Virus record (IMG/VR): IMGVR_UViG_3300036846_000650
Location: 1-53,729 of that record
DNA: 53,729 nt
Direction: 5' to 3' (one strand)
DNA from: a virus
The stretch's first letter is position 1; each line of letters begins with the position of its first letter. The notes below the pieces were generated by a model that did no database searches, was not told the DNA's origin, and worked only from the letters and a program-made list of their open reading frames with translations. A program made the translations under genes and the position numbers. This document shows, in pieces, positions 15,999 to 24,713 of the stretch.

Positions 15999-17216
15999 AT
16001 GAGCGGCACACTCTCCCCGACAGCGGCCTATGTGGACCAGTACGGTATCCACGCGCCCACCTTCACCGACATCCAAAACTACTTGATTTTGCAGTTTCAA
16101 CGCATCTACGGCAGCGACATCGTCACCTCCAACGACAGCCAGGACGGGCAACTGATCGGGGTGCTGGCGCTGGCGCTGGCGGACACCAACAGCGCCTGCC
16201 TCGCGGTCTACAACAGCTTCTCGCCGTCCACCGCCCAGGGCGTCGGACTGAGCAGCATGGTCAAGATCAACGGGATGACCCGGCAACTGCCGTCGAATTC
16301 CATGGTCGATCTGGTGTTGGTCGGCCAAGCCGGCACCCCGATTTCCAACGGCTACGCCACCGACGTGGCATCGCAGCGGTGGAACTTGCCGGTGTCAGTG
16401 CTGATCCCGCCCTCCGGGACCATCACGGTCACCGCCACCGCCGCCCAGCCGGGCGCGCTCACCGCGCAGCCGGGCGATATCACCCGGATCGGCAGTCCCA
16501 CCAGAGGCTGGCAGAGCGTCAACAATCCCACCGCCGCCAATCCTGGTGCGCCGGTGGAGACCGATGCGGCGCTGCGGGTGCGCCAGAGCACGTCGGCCGG
16601 GCTGCCGTCGGCCAGCGTGCTCGCCGGCATCCTGGGCGCGGTGTTGTCGCTGCCGGGGGTGACCGGCGGCAAAATCTACGAGAACGACACCGGGGCTACC
16701 GACGCCACCACCGGGCTGTCGGCGCACTCGATCGGGCTGGTGATCGAAGGCGGCGACGCGGCGCTGATCTGCCAGACCATCCTGCATCACAAGACCCCCG
16801 GCTGTTACACCGAAGGCACGACCCGGGTATCGACCGATGATGTCTACGGGCTGCCGCATGACATCGGATTTTATGTGCCGACGCAGAAGCCGGTCGGGGT
16901 GGCGATCACACTCACCGCGAAGCCGGGCTATTCCTCGGTGATCGGGCTGGCGATCTCGCAGACCATCGCCGACTACATCAATGGTCAGGGCTCCGGCGAG
17001 GAGGTGGTGTACTCGAAGCTGTGGTCCCCGGCCAATCTGTGCGACACCACGACCGGGCAGCCGCCGTCGGCGTCGAACACCTACGACATCACCGCGATGA
17101 CCATGGGCACGCCGGTGGATGGCACCGGGGCCTCCTACAGCACCGCCAATATTCCGGTGGCGATTTTCGAGATCGCGATGTGTGATCCGGCCAACGTGGT
17201 GATCACGGTCAGCTAA
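15999..17216 (+). CDS. Baseplate J-like protein (gpJ, wedge)
   Basis: 405 residues. QDGQLIGVLALALADTNSACLAVYNSFSP in the N-terminal part, VPVETDAALRVRQ-like PVETDAALRVRQSTS near residue 185, and the KIYEND.. and IGLVIEGGD segments match Mu gp47/P2 gpJ-type wedge proteins. It joins gp25 and gpI homologues in the expected order gp25-J-I. ATG follows a short 6-bp gap with GAGG. Confidence 0.85.
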   Translation: MSGTLSPTAAYVDQYGIHAPTFTDIQNYLILQFQRIYGSDIVTSNDSQDGQLIGVLALALADTNSACLAVYNSFSPSTAQGVGLSSMVKINGMTRQLPSNSMVDLVLVGQAGTPISNGYATDVASQRWNLPVSVLIPPSGTITVTATAAQPGALTAQPGDITRIGSPTRGWQSVNNPTAANPGAPVETDAALRVRQSTSAGLPSASVLAGILGAVLSLPGVTGGKIYENDTGATDATTGLSAHSIGLVIEGGDAALICQTILHHKTPGCYTEGTTRVSTDDVYGLPHDIGFYVPTQKPVGVAITLTAKPGYSSVIGLAISQTIADYINGQGSGEEVVYSKLWSPANLCDTTTGQPPSASNTYDITAMTMGTPVDGTGASYSTANIPVAIFEIAMCDPANVVITVS

Positions 17217-17217
17217 A

Positions 17218-17901
17218 ATGGCAAACGACCTCAGCACGTATCTCGGGCTGGTCCCGTCATGGAACAGCACCCGGCCGAAATTCATGTCCACCGTGGCGGC
17301 GCTGATCCAACCGTTGGTGGAAGCGCAGGCGATGCTGGCCAAGCTCACCGCCGACTTCGACCTGGACACCGCGATCGGCGTGCAGTTGGACATGGTGGGC
17401 CAGTGGCTCAACCGGAACCGCTACGTCACGGAGCCGATCACCGGCGTATTTTTCGCTTTCAACACCGATAAGGTGGGCTTCAATCAGGGGATATGGCTCG
17501 GGCCCTATCAGGACACTGACGCGCTGACCGCGCTGGACGACACCACCTATCGCGCGGTGCTGAAGCTGCAAGCCATTGCGAATGCCTGGGATGGCGCTCT
17601 GCCCTCGGTGCAGGCGGCGCTGGACGAAGTCTTTCCCGGCATCGTGGTGCAGGACAAGGGCGACACGCCGACCGGCCTGATGGCGATGGACGTGATCATC
17701 CCGAACACCTTCCTGTCGGCCACCTTGCTCGCGGTGCTGGAGCAGGACTTTCCGGTGCGACCGTCCGGGGTGCTGGTGAACATCATCGAGACCACGGTGC
17801 AGGGCGTGCCCATTTTTGCATTTAATCTGCCGCTGACCGCCGCCAATCAGTTCGGCGGCTTTAACGAGGCAGCCTGGGGTCAGATCATCCAGTCGCAGTA
17901 A
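17218..17901 (+). CDS. Tail protein gpI-like (DUF2612)
   Basis: 227 residues, ATG 1 bp after the J stop. FMSTVAALIQPLVEAQAMLAKL, FDLDTAIGVQLDMVGQWLNRNR and DDTTYRAVLKLQAIANAWDG are typical of DUF2612 proteins that occupy the gpI position and connect the wedge to fibres. The C-terminus FNLPLTAANQFGGFNEAAWG probably docks the fibre encoded next. Confidence 0.8.
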   Translation: MANDLSTYLGLVPSWNSTRPKFMSTVAALIQPLVEAQAMLAKLTADFDLDTAIGVQLDMVGQWLNRNRYVTEPITGVFFAFNTDKVGFNQGIWLGPYQDTDALTALDDTTYRAVLKLQAIANAWDGALPSVQAALDEVFPGIVVQDKGDTPTGLMAMDVIIPNTFLSATLLAVLEQDFPVRPSGVLVNIIETTVQGVPIFAFNLPLTAANQFGGFNEAAWGQIIQSQ

Positions 17902-17920
17902 AACAAGGGGCCAGAAACGC

Positions 17921-19855
17921 ATGGCGACCAATGACTTTGTCACCTTCGCGGCTGATCCCGCGGCGGATGTCGAAACGCAGGCAAACTACATCGATGTGGC
18001 CGCCACATGGCGCATCCTTGGCTTTGCCACCGGCACCGCGATCAGCACCCAGCTTAACAAGGTCTGGCGGCAGGCGTCGCTGATCTCCGCGATGATCGGT
18101 GAGTTCTGCATCACCGAGACCGGCAATGACATGCTGGACGACGGCACCACCACCGGCATGGCGGCCTTGCAGAACACCTTCACCGCGGCGGTGCAGGCGG
18201 CGGCGATTGCCGCGATCGGCACCGGCTACTTGCCGCTAACCGGAGGTACTCTCACCGGCAATCTGGTGGTCAACTCGCCGCTGATTCAGATCAACTCGCC
18301 GACCGGCACCAACGCGAATTTCGCGCTGAACTCGCACGCCGCCAACGGAGACTTCCTCACCGGCTACACCAACAACGTGGCGCGCTGGCAGATGGCGCTG
18401 GGCGACGTGACACCGGAGACCGGGCAGAACGCCGGCAGCAACTTCTCGCTGTCTCGCTTTGCCGACAGCGGCGCGGTGCTGGGCACGCCGATCTCGATCA
18501 ATCGCGCCACCGGCATCGTCAACTTTGCCCAGGTGCCGACCCTGAACAATCAGCCGCTGCCATTCCTGCCCAGCATCGGCGGCTACCTGTCCGGCGACAT
18601 CATCTTCACCGGCGGCACCGGCATCTACTATGCGGTCGGCACTTACTCGCACGCCCACGAATTCGGCTGGGATGGCGCGAATATCCTGGCCTGGGTGGAC
18701 GGCACCTATGAGGGCAATCTTGCCTTGCAAGGCTGGGTCAGCGGCGTGGTGGGTGGCTACTTGCCGCTCTCTGGTGGGACTCTCACCGGCAACTTGCAGG
18801 TGAATGGCTCGTTGGTGGTCAACGGCGGCTCCGGCTTCCGAAGCTCGGTCTGGTTCGCCAATATCGGCGACTTCGCAAACTTCTCCGACGGTCGCACCCG
18901 CTACCGGCAGTGGGCGGGAAATTGGTGGGATGGCTGGGATGGCACGAACGGCAATCGCACATGGTATTGCGCCGGTGGCCAGAGCATGTTCCTCGACGGT
19001 GCGGCGAATTTTCAGACCTCCGGTCATATCCTGTCGCTCAACGGCCGGATCATCAGCCAATCCGGCGGGGCGTCGTCGGTGTCGGCGTGGAATTACGGTG
19101 CTGGGTCCAACAATGGCTTCTGGAACGACGGCAATCTGGTGTTCGGTGGTCTGGACGGCTCGGGCAACCCATCGTCTGCCTGGGTGTGGGTCCAGCCCGG
19201 CGGCCAACTCAATGTCGCCGGAGGTGCCTCGGTCGGCGGACAGATTTATTCCGGCAACAACATCGTCGCTGCGGCCGGGCTGATCGCCTACGGCGGAGCC
19301 TCGATCTCCGCCAATTGCGTTGTCGGCCAGAATATCTCAGCCGGCGGCGCGATCTGGTGCAACGGCTCGGTGGTCAGCTATGGCAGCAAGGTGATGGCCC
19401 AGGGCGGCTGGCCGCAGATTGCCGTCTACAATACGTCCACCGGCAACGCGGCGTCGTGGGACTGCGGCAGCGGCGGGCTGGAATGGGGCGCGGCCGACGG
19501 CAACGGCAACCGCTATAACGGGCTGATGAATCTGGACTGGGGCGGTAATTTCTTCGTCGCCGGGCATATCTACACACCGTCGGACGAACGGCTGAAGGAC
19601 AACATCACACCGGCCGATGACTTCGACAGCCTCGCTGCGATCTGCCGCACCCCGATCCACGCCTATGACCGCAGGCTGGACGGTCAGCACGTGCCGCACG
19701 GGATCATCGCCCAGGAAATCCGCCAGACTCTGCCTGACGTGGTTATGGAGCACGGCGCGGATGCGACACTGGCGCTCGATACCCACACCATGCTGGTCCA
19801 TGCCTTCCGTGCCATTGCGCAATTGAACGCCAAACTGGAGGCCCTGCATGTCTGA
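17921..19855 (+). CDS. Tail fibre with C-terminal S74 intramolecular chaperone
   Basis: 644 residues; AACAAGGGG lies upstream of ATG 17921. Two YLPLTGGTLTGNL-type repeats (YLPLSGGTLTGNL the second time) mark the trimeric shaft. The C-terminal ~95 residues from TPSDERLKDNITP, then IHAYDRRLDGQHVPHGIIAQEI form a peptidase S74 chaperone. The Ser-Asp-Glu-Arg-Leu-Lys motif (Ser/Lys dyad) predicts self-cleavage after trimerisation. The protein is the likely receptor-binding fibre. Confidence 0.85.
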   Translation: MATNDFVTFAADPAADVETQANYIDVAATWRILGFATGTAISTQLNKVWRQASLISAMIGEFCITETGNDMLDDGTTTGMAALQNTFTAAVQAAAIAAIGTGYLPLTGGTLTGNLVVNSPLIQINSPTGTNANFALNSHAANGDFLTGYTNNVARWQMALGDVTPETGQNAGSNFSLSRFADSGAVLGTPISINRATGIVNFAQVPTLNNQPLPFLPSIGGYLSGDIIFTGGTGIYYAVGTYSHAHEFGWDGANILAWVDGTYEGNLALQGWVSGVVGGYLPLSGGTLTGNLQVNGSLVVNGGSGFRSSVWFANIGDFANFSDGRTRYRQWAGNWWDGWDGTNGNRTWYCAGGQSMFLDGAANFQTSGHILSLNGRIISQSGGASSVSAWNYGAGSNNGFWNDGNLVFGGLDGSGNPSSAWVWVQPGGQLNVAGGASVGGQIYSGNNIVAAAGLIAYGGASISANCVVGQNISAGGAIWCNGSVVSYGSKVMAQGGWPQIAVYNTSTGNAASWDCGSGGLEWGAADGNGNRYNGLMNLDWGGNFFVAGHIYTPSDERLKDNITPADDFDSLAAICRTPIHAYDRRLDGQHVPHGIIAQEIRQTLPDVVMEHGADATLALDTHTMLVHAFRAIAQLNAKLEALHV

Positions 19856-20072
19856 CGATCCCGCAAGCCCGACCATGCCCAAGGCACCGGAGCCGGTAGA
19901 GACCGCCGCCCACCCGCCGCTGCCACACCTGCCGCAGTCCCCCCCGCCGCCGGAGCCGATGCAGCCGATCATTCCAGGTGAGCCACCACGGGGGCCGCCG
20001 CTGCCTGAGATGCCGGGGGCGAAGCCAGCCCAGATAATAATGCCGAATTTGAATCCAGTCCGGATGCCATGA
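19848..20072 (+). CDS. Proline-rich small protein
   Basis: 74 residues, start overlapping the fibre stop by 8 bp. Pro makes up roughly a third of the protein (HPPLPHLPQSPPPPEPMQP, GEPPRGPPLPEMPG), so it is likely unstructured. Position between fibre and hydrolase suggests a fibre accessory role, but nothing shows it. Confidence 0.6.
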   Translation: MSDDPASPTMPKAPEPVETAAHPPLPHLPQSPPPPEPMQPIIPGEPPRGPPLPEMPGAKPAQIIMPNLNPVRMP

Positions 20073-20446
20073 CCACGATCGCGCGCGAGCCCGGGCGGCA
20101 CCTGGGCGTCCGGGTGGGCACCGGCCATTGCGTGGCGCTGGTCCGCGAACTCGCCGGCCTACCGCCTACCGCGCACTGGCGGCGCGGCATGTTGGTGCGC
20201 GACGGCGACGTGCCGGCTGGGGCCGCCATCGCGACATTTGATAGCGACGGGCGCTACGGCAATCACACCGACGGTCGCAGCCACGCCTGCATCCTCGAAG
20301 CCGAGACCACGGAGGGGCTGGAGGTGGTCGACCAATGGATGGGCCAGCCCTGCCAGCGCCGCACCATCCGCTTCAAGGGTGGCCGGGGAAAGCCGGTGGA
20401 CGACGGCGACGCCTACCACATCATCGAACTACAGGAGAGCACATGA
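20069..20446 (+). CDS. BPSL0067-like cysteine peptidase/amidase candidate (possible endolysin)
   Basis: 125 residues, ATGA overlap. VGTGHCVALVRELAGLPPTAHWRRG gives the Cys, and IATFDSDGRYGNHTDGRSHACI gives the His, of an NlpC/P60- or CHAP-like fold seen in BPSL0067-type proteins. Such enzymes cut peptidoglycan peptides. No signal peptide is visible, so release would need a holin, for which only tiny membrane peptides are candidates here. The assignment to lysis, rather than entry, is inference. Confidence 0.65.
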   Translation: MTTIAREPGRHLGVRVGTGHCVALVRELAGLPPTAHWRRGMLVRDGDVPAGAAIATFDSDGRYGNHTDGRSHACILEAETTEGLEVVDQWMGQPCQRRTIRFKGGRGKPVDDGDAYHIIELQEST

Positions 20447-20640
20447 ACGACCCCAACAATCCCGACATCACCGTGACCTTGCCGCTGTCGCACTGGAATA
20501 TGGTGTTCGACTACCTGGGCGATCAGCCATTCAAGAAGGTGGCCGACCTGATCGTGGCGATCCGCACCCAGGCGCAGCGACAGGCGCAGAGCGCTCAGTT
20601 AGGGCCGCGGCCGAATGGGGAGTTGCGTGACGCGGCGTGA
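20443..20640 (+). CDS. Small hypothetical protein at the end of the late operon
   Basis: 65 residues, ATGA overlap. TVTLPLSHWNMVFDYLGDQPFKKVADLIVAIRTQAQ resembles a short helical protein common at the ends of phage gene clusters, with no known function. It is the last gene before the terminator at 20692-20723. Confidence 0.65.
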   Translation: MNDPNNPDITVTLPLSHWNMVFDYLGDQPFKKVADLIVAIRTQAQRQAQSAQLGPRPNGELRDAA

Positions 20641-20691
20641 CCTCAGTAGGCTGCCAACGGACTAGGAGTATCTCCTTCAAACCTCCCCTGA

Positions 20692-20723
20692 CCCCCCGTC
20701 TCTCCCAAGGCGGGGGCTTTTTT
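20692..20723 (+). terminator. Rho-independent terminator of the late operon
   Basis: CCCCCG (20693-20698) and CGGGGG (20711-20716) form the stem and are followed by CTTTTTT. It lies 50 bp after the last plus gene and against the 3' end of the convergent minus block. Confidence 0.75.
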
Positions 20724-20931
20724 ACGGCTCGAACATATTCGGCTGTTTGGCCAGCCGGAAGAACGCGGTGCTGGCGTGGTATTCGCGGCGGGAGTCCACC
20801 GCCGGGGCGAAGCGGGCGCACCGGCCGCGCTCCAGGATGCAGTCCTCGCACAACAGCAGATCGGGGATCGGCCGGCGGCGCGGGAAGGTGGCCTCCTTGC
20901 CGGTAGCGCCGCAGTCATGGCAAGCATTCAT
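20722..20931 (-). CDS. Small zinc-ribbon-like hypothetical protein
   Basis: 69 residues. MNACHDCGATGKE, then LLLCEDCILERGRCARF give paired Cys-x2-Cys knuckles, so a metal-binding fold is likely. ATGA overlap with the upstream gene. Last gene of the recombination block, ending at the terminator hairpin. Confidence 0.6.
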   Translation of the reverse strand: MNACHDCGATGKEATFPRRRPIPDLLLCEDCILERGRCARFAPAVDSRREYHASTAFFRLAKQPNMFEP

Positions 20932-21296
20932 TCGTCGTCCTCCTCGTCCTCGTCGTCCGCCGCCGCTTCGATGCGCTCAGCGTCATCCTGCAAGGTGCCG
21001 GCCAGGGCGCGCAGCATGGCCAATCCGTCCAGGGCCGTGCTTTCGTGCAGGTACTGAGCGATCGCCACCGCGATGGTGCGCACCATGGTCATCAGGTCGA
21101 ACGGATCGCCGCCGTTGGTGATGTTGCCGGCGATAATGGCAGTGGCGTGCAGGTTGGCCGAAGCCATCATGACGCTGTCATCGCTGTCGCGGAACAGCGG
21201 GATCACCACTTCCTCCAGGTGATCAGCCGCGGCGTCCTGGCCGTCCGCGCGCAGCCCTTCCAGCATTTCCTGGACTTCGGTGCGGAAGTTTACCAT
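20928..21296 (-). CDS. Acidic helical hypothetical protein
   Basis: 122 residues from ATG 21296. The earlier in-frame codons to 21572 are Arg/Pro-rich shadow of the RecT gene, so the shorter start is preferred. VNFRTEVQEMLEGLRADGQDAAADHLEEVVIPLF, then a helical centre, then a very acidic tail (AAADDEDEEDDE). It overlaps both neighbours. Function unknown; a protein-protein or nucleic-acid-mimic role for the acidic tail is speculative. Confidence 0.6.
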   Translation of the reverse strand: MVNFRTEVQEMLEGLRADGQDAAADHLEEVVIPLFRDSDDSVMMASANLHATAIIAGNITNGGDPFDLMTMVRTIAVAIAQYLHESTALDGLAMLRALAGTLQDDAERIEAAADDEDEEDDE

Positions 21297-21496
21297 GGCA
21301 GAAATCCTGAGAGCAGGACGGTGCCGACCAGCGCGACACCGCCGACAAACAGAAGCAACAAGGCCGTCATCAGCCCGCAGTAGATCGCGAAGCGGATCGC
21401 CATCTTGCGCTGGTGCAGACGGCGGCGCTCCTCGATCGTGTCGGGCCGTAAGCGCCGGAAGACCATCCGGTAGGCCCGGATGAATTCCTGATCCAT
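21290..21496 (-). CDS. Small membrane protein
   Basis: 68 residues. Basic N-terminus (YRMVFRRLRPDTIEERRRLHQRK) followed by two close hydrophobic spans (AIRFAIYCGLMTALLLLFVGG and VALVGTVLLSGFLPW). Start overlaps the recT stop. Unknown function; a two-span topology with a basic cytoplasmic head is compatible with a holin-like or accessory membrane protein but does not prove one. Confidence 0.6.
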   Translation of the reverse strand: MDQEFIRAYRMVFRRLRPDTIEERRRLHQRKMAIRFAIYCGLMTALLLLFVGGVALVGTVLLSGFLPW

Positions 21497-23364
21497 CACG
21501 CGGCGTCCGGCGGCTCGGGCTCGTCGGGCGGGCCAAGCTCCTCCAGCTTGGCGGCGAAGGCGTTGTCGGCACGCTCGAACTGCGCCGGATTCTCCCGCCG
21601 CAGCCGCTTCATCTCCCGCTGCACGTCGGGCGACGCGCCAAGCTCGGCCACTGCCCTGGCGGTGGTGTGCTCGGATAGCGTGTGGATGATGTCGTCCACC
21701 CAGCGGGCGTCCTTGTCGTCGGTCACCAGCTTCGGCTGGGGGCGTGGCGGTGCCGGCGTCGGTGGCTTGCCCGGTGCACCGGTGAGATCGATCACCCACT
21801 CCGGCAGCCCGGCCTTCAGTTGGTCACCCCGCTCGCGGATGTGCTTCAGCAGCAGCAGCCGGGTGGGCAACGGGGCCCGCTGCATCACCTCGCGCTGGAA
21901 ATCCAGCCACGTGGCGAGATCGCCGCGTAGCCCGAACAGGACCGACCGGAATTCCGCGGTGTAGCCTCGCCAGTCCGGCTTGCCCTCGCGGCTCTCCTTC
22001 AGGATGACGGACAGCAGCTTGGGCAGATCGCGCCGCTCCTCCATCACCGCGAGGAGTTGGTCGGCGATCGGGAATTTCCTGGCTTCTTCCAGGGCCTGCT
22101 CGTTGTTCTCCAGCAAGGTGGCGGTGTCGCGGGCGTGCTGCCACAGATTGATGAAGCCGCGGGCCCACTGCACCGGATCAACGAACGGCTCGGGGTCATA
22201 ATCCCCGACCTCGTCAATCAGAAACGCCTCGAAGGAGGGGTCGGTCAGCGGCTCCGGCTTTTCCTGAACGATGGGCGCGGGCTGGGCGGCCTTCCAACGG
22301 CGGAACTCCTCAAGCTCGGCCTCAGAGCCTTCTGGGCGGCGTCCGGCGTCGGCCGTGCTGTCGGGGCGGCGATCGGTGAAGGCGGCATCAGGAGCCGCCC
22401 CAGGGCTGCCGGTGGGCATGTATTCGGGCTCGGGATCATCACTGCGCTCGCCCAGGTGTGCCGCAGCGCTGGCATAGTCCGGATTGGCGTCGGTGCCGGC
22501 CATGTCGATCACCTTGCCGTAGTCGATGTCCCGGCGGTCGTGGGCCTCGTCAATCCGCACGGCGTTGGCCAGTTCGGCCGACTTGGGCAGGTACTTGGTG
22601 CCGTGGCGGATCATGGTCTTGCGCGCCATCGGCTCCTCGTGGGCGACCCACGGCGCGGCGGTCCAGGTGAGCGGGGGCCGCTTGCCCTCCTTCTGCGCCT
22701 CCTCCAGTGCCCGCAGTGCGCGCCGGTAGCCCTGGCTCATGTTGCGGATGCGCAGCACCTCGCCGTAGGGCCAGACTTCGATGGCCTGTCCGCCACCCAC
22801 CGTGTTGGCGTGGAAGTAGGCGTATTCCGGCCGGTCATCGGCGCTGCGCTCGCGCCGGCCGCCGCGCTTGAATTTCAGGAAGCTGTCGGTCCCTTCCTGC
22901 CAGTCGAACACGTCGGAGCCGGTGTAGACCACATTCGCCGACGTGTTGAGGATTTGCTTGGTGTTGTAGGCCAGCTTCAGCAGGCCGGAATAGCCGAAGA
23001 TCACCTGGATTTCGACCACCTCGCGGTCCGGCTTGCCGCGCTCCTTGATGGTGCGCCTGAAGGGGATCAGGTGCGCTTCATTTAACGCCGAATTCGGCTC
23101 CAGGCCGATATTGCTGGCGGTGAGGCAGGCTCCGGCAAAGCTGGTCGGTGTGGCCTTTACCAGGAGCGGATTGCCGCTGTGCGCGCGCAGGCACACCGAC
23201 AGCATCCGATCCGGGGTGATGTGGGTCGGCACCGACGCCATGATGCGCTCGCGGAACTCGGAGGACAGGAATAGCTCCTCCAGATTCCTGGCCGCCTTGA
23301 TCGGCACGTAATTCTCCCGCGGCAGGTTGGGGGTGGTGAGCGGCCTCCGTTTGGTGTCACTCAT
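21496..23364 (-). CDS. recT: RecT-family single-strand annealing recombinase
   Basis: 622 residues. The N-terminal ~280 residues are RecT-like: LCLRAHSGNPLL-type CLRAHSGNPLLVKATPTSF, then TASNIGLEPNSALNEAHLIPF, IQVIFGYSGLLKLAYNT, KTMIRHGTKYLPKS. RecT proteins anneal complementary single strands in phage recombination and repair. The C-terminal ~340 residues are acidic/Pro-rich and helical, far longer than in standard RecT (about 270-320 residues). No paired RecE/lambda-exonuclease homologue is recognisable next to it. Confidence 0.85.
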   Translation of the reverse strand: MSDTKRRPLTTPNLPRENYVPIKAARNLEELFLSSEFRERIMASVPTHITPDRMLSVCLRAHSGNPLLVKATPTSFAGACLTASNIGLEPNSALNEAHLIPFRRTIKERGKPDREVVEIQVIFGYSGLLKLAYNTKQILNTSANVVYTGSDVFDWQEGTDSFLKFKRGGRRERSADDRPEYAYFHANTVGGGQAIEVWPYGEVLRIRNMSQGYRRALRALEEAQKEGKRPPLTWTAAPWVAHEEPMARKTMIRHGTKYLPKSAELANAVRIDEAHDRRDIDYGKVIDMAGTDANPDYASAAAHLGERSDDPEPEYMPTGSPGAAPDAAFTDRRPDSTADAGRRPEGSEAELEEFRRWKAAQPAPIVQEKPEPLTDPSFEAFLIDEVGDYDPEPFVDPVQWARGFINLWQHARDTATLLENNEQALEEARKFPIADQLLAVMEERRDLPKLLSVILKESREGKPDWRGYTAEFRSVLFGLRGDLATWLDFQREVMQRAPLPTRLLLLKHIRERGDQLKAGLPEWVIDLTGAPGKPPTPAPPRPQPKLVTDDKDARWVDDIIHTLSEHTTARAVAELGASPDVQREMKRLRRENPAQFERADNAFAAKLEELGPPDEPEPPDAA

Positions 23365-23365
23365 T

Positions 23366-24580
23366 TTATCGGTTCCTCATGACGATCGAGCGGTTGATTT
23401 TAATGCCGGGAATTGGCGAGCGGCCAGCCTTCGCATCCTCGCGCGCGGCCACCACGTCGTCACTGGCATAGGCGCGCAGCGTCTGGCCTACCAGTGCCTC
23501 ATTCACCTGGAGGTACTTGAGCGGCACCTTGCTGATGTCGGTGATCTGGAAGCTCCAGGTCTCCTGGCCCGACATGGTGCGGCCATAGCTGGTGTCGGCG
23601 CGGGTGAGATCGGCAGTGCGGCCAGATGCCAATTCCTGGGCCTCCTGGGCCTCCAGGGCGGCCTTGCGGGCGTCGTCCAGTAGCTGTGGCGCGGCCGGCG
23701 TCTCCCGCTGTAGCGCCTCCCTGGCCGCCTTGGCGAGGCGCTCCGCTTCGGCCTGGGCAGCGGCGGCACGGACGGCTTCCTCAGCCCGCCGCCGGGCGTC
23801 CTCTTTGGCCGCGTAGTCATTCATCAGCCGCTGCACTGGGGCCATCGCGGTATCAAGCTGCTTCAGGAGCTTGGCGAACCATTCATCGACCGCCCGGCCG
23901 CCCAACAGGAATGGGCGTTTGGCCGTGGTCCGGTGCTTCTCGGCCAGCCGCAGATGGGCCTTGGCGGTGTCCATGTTGCCGCCGATCTCGCCCAACCGGG
24001 CCTCGGTGGTGATCTCCGTGGTCTCAGCGTCCCTGGCCAACTGCGCCACGTCGGCGGCGATAGAGGCGGCCAGCGCCTCCTCCTCATACGCCAGCCATTC
24101 GACGATCGCCTTGGGCTCTAGCGGGGATGGCGGCGGCGGCCGATTGAGCGGCTCTACTGCCAGCGGCGCGGGCGGCGTCGGATTGCCGAATTCCGGGGTG
24201 AGGCGCAGCGTGGTGGGGTCCACCTGCTTACGCGGATCGAGACAGGGGTGGTCTGGATAGCTCTGGCGCGCCCATGCCTTCAGCGGGATCGGGCGGGCGT
24301 CGGGGTCCTCGCTGGTGCGGTAATTGTATTCCGCCGCGCTGATCGGCTCCTTGTCGGCAAGCCAGATGTCCATCACGCCGTCGGCCATGGCGGGGTCGGC
24401 ATTCGGCAGTCCGGCTTCCTTGCCGTCAATCACCGCGGACCACAGCCCGCCCTCGAAAATAATCCGGGCCGGCACATAAGGCCAGCCGCCGGAGTAACGG
24501 CGCAGCTTCCAGAGTCCAGGCTCCGGCTGATCGACGCGAATCGGGTCAAGCCCGCGACGGGCTCGGGGAGAACGGCTCAT
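23366..24580 (-). CDS. Coiled-coil hypothetical protein co-transcribed with recT
   Basis: 404 residues from ATG 24580, with AAGGAG 6 nt upstream. The N-terminal half is Pro-rich; residues ~170-330 are Ala/Glu/Arg coiled coil (EEAVRAAAAQAEAERLAKAAREAL). The C-terminus GQETWSFQITDISKVPLKYLQ, then IPGIKINRSIVMR is a short conserved ending found in phage recombination-cluster proteins. It is first in the minus operon before recT; the gap to recT is 1 bp. Function unknown, probably recombination-associated. Confidence 0.7.
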   Translation of the reverse strand: MSRSPRARRGLDPIRVDQPEPGLWKLRRYSGGWPYVPARIIFEGGLWSAVIDGKEAGLPNADPAMADGVMDIWLADKEPISAAEYNYRTSEDPDARPIPLKAWARQSYPDHPCLDPRKQVDPTTLRLTPEFGNPTPPAPLAVEPLNRPPPPSPLEPKAIVEWLAYEEEALAASIAADVAQLARDAETTEITTEARLGEIGGNMDTAKAHLRLAEKHRTTAKRPFLLGGRAVDEWFAKLLKQLDTAMAPVQRLMNDYAAKEDARRRAEEAVRAAAAQAEAERLAKAAREALQRETPAAPQLLDDARKAALEAQEAQELASGRTADLTRADTSYGRTMSGQETWSFQITDISKVPLKYLQVNEALVGQTLRAYASDDVVAAREDAKAGRSPIPGIKINRSIVMRNR

Positions 24581-24600
24581 AGGGAACTCCTTGGGTGGAC

Positions 24601-24618
24601 GTGTGCGGCGATAGAATA
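24601..24618 (-). promoter_or_regulatory. Minus-strand -10 and GCACAC leader (recT operon)
   Basis: On the minus strand TATTCT is followed after 6 nt by GCACAC, then by CCACCCAAGGAG and the start at 24580. The same -10/6-nt/GCACAC spacing occurs upstream of 36574 and 49344. The -35 is weak (TGTTAA at 17 nt). Confidence 0.45.
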
Positions 24619-24622
24619 GGCC

Positions 24623-24637
24623 AATCACCCGATGATT
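24623..24637. promoter_or_regulatory. Inverted repeat AATCA-N5-TGATT, operator candidate
   Basis: Perfect 5-bp arms around CCCGA in the 133-bp divergent intergenic region, overlapping the spacer of the minus promoter. Position suits repression of the recT operon; short arms make chance occurrence possible. Confidence 0.3.
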
Positions 24638-24660
24638 AACAGAAAATTCCGGCGGACTTG

Positions 24661-24690
24661 CTGACAAATGCCGTTCGGCCAACATATAGT
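24661..24690 (+). promoter_or_regulatory. Sigma70-like promoter for the 24714 operon
   Basis: CTGACA, 18-nt spacer, TATAGT, followed 24 nt later by ATG 24714, which has CAGGAGG upstream. Good match on both hexamers. Confidence 0.5.
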
Positions 24691-24713
24691 CGCGGCAACA
24701 GGAGGTTAGCAGC

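Noticed and set aside
18236-19207. 323-codon minus-strand frame over the tail fibre
   Set aside because: Shadow frame; the fibre repeats and S74 domain are on the plus strand.
22057-23085. 342-codon plus-strand frame over recT
   Set aside because: Antisense to a gene with clear RecT motifs, low-complexity Gly/Val/Arg translation.
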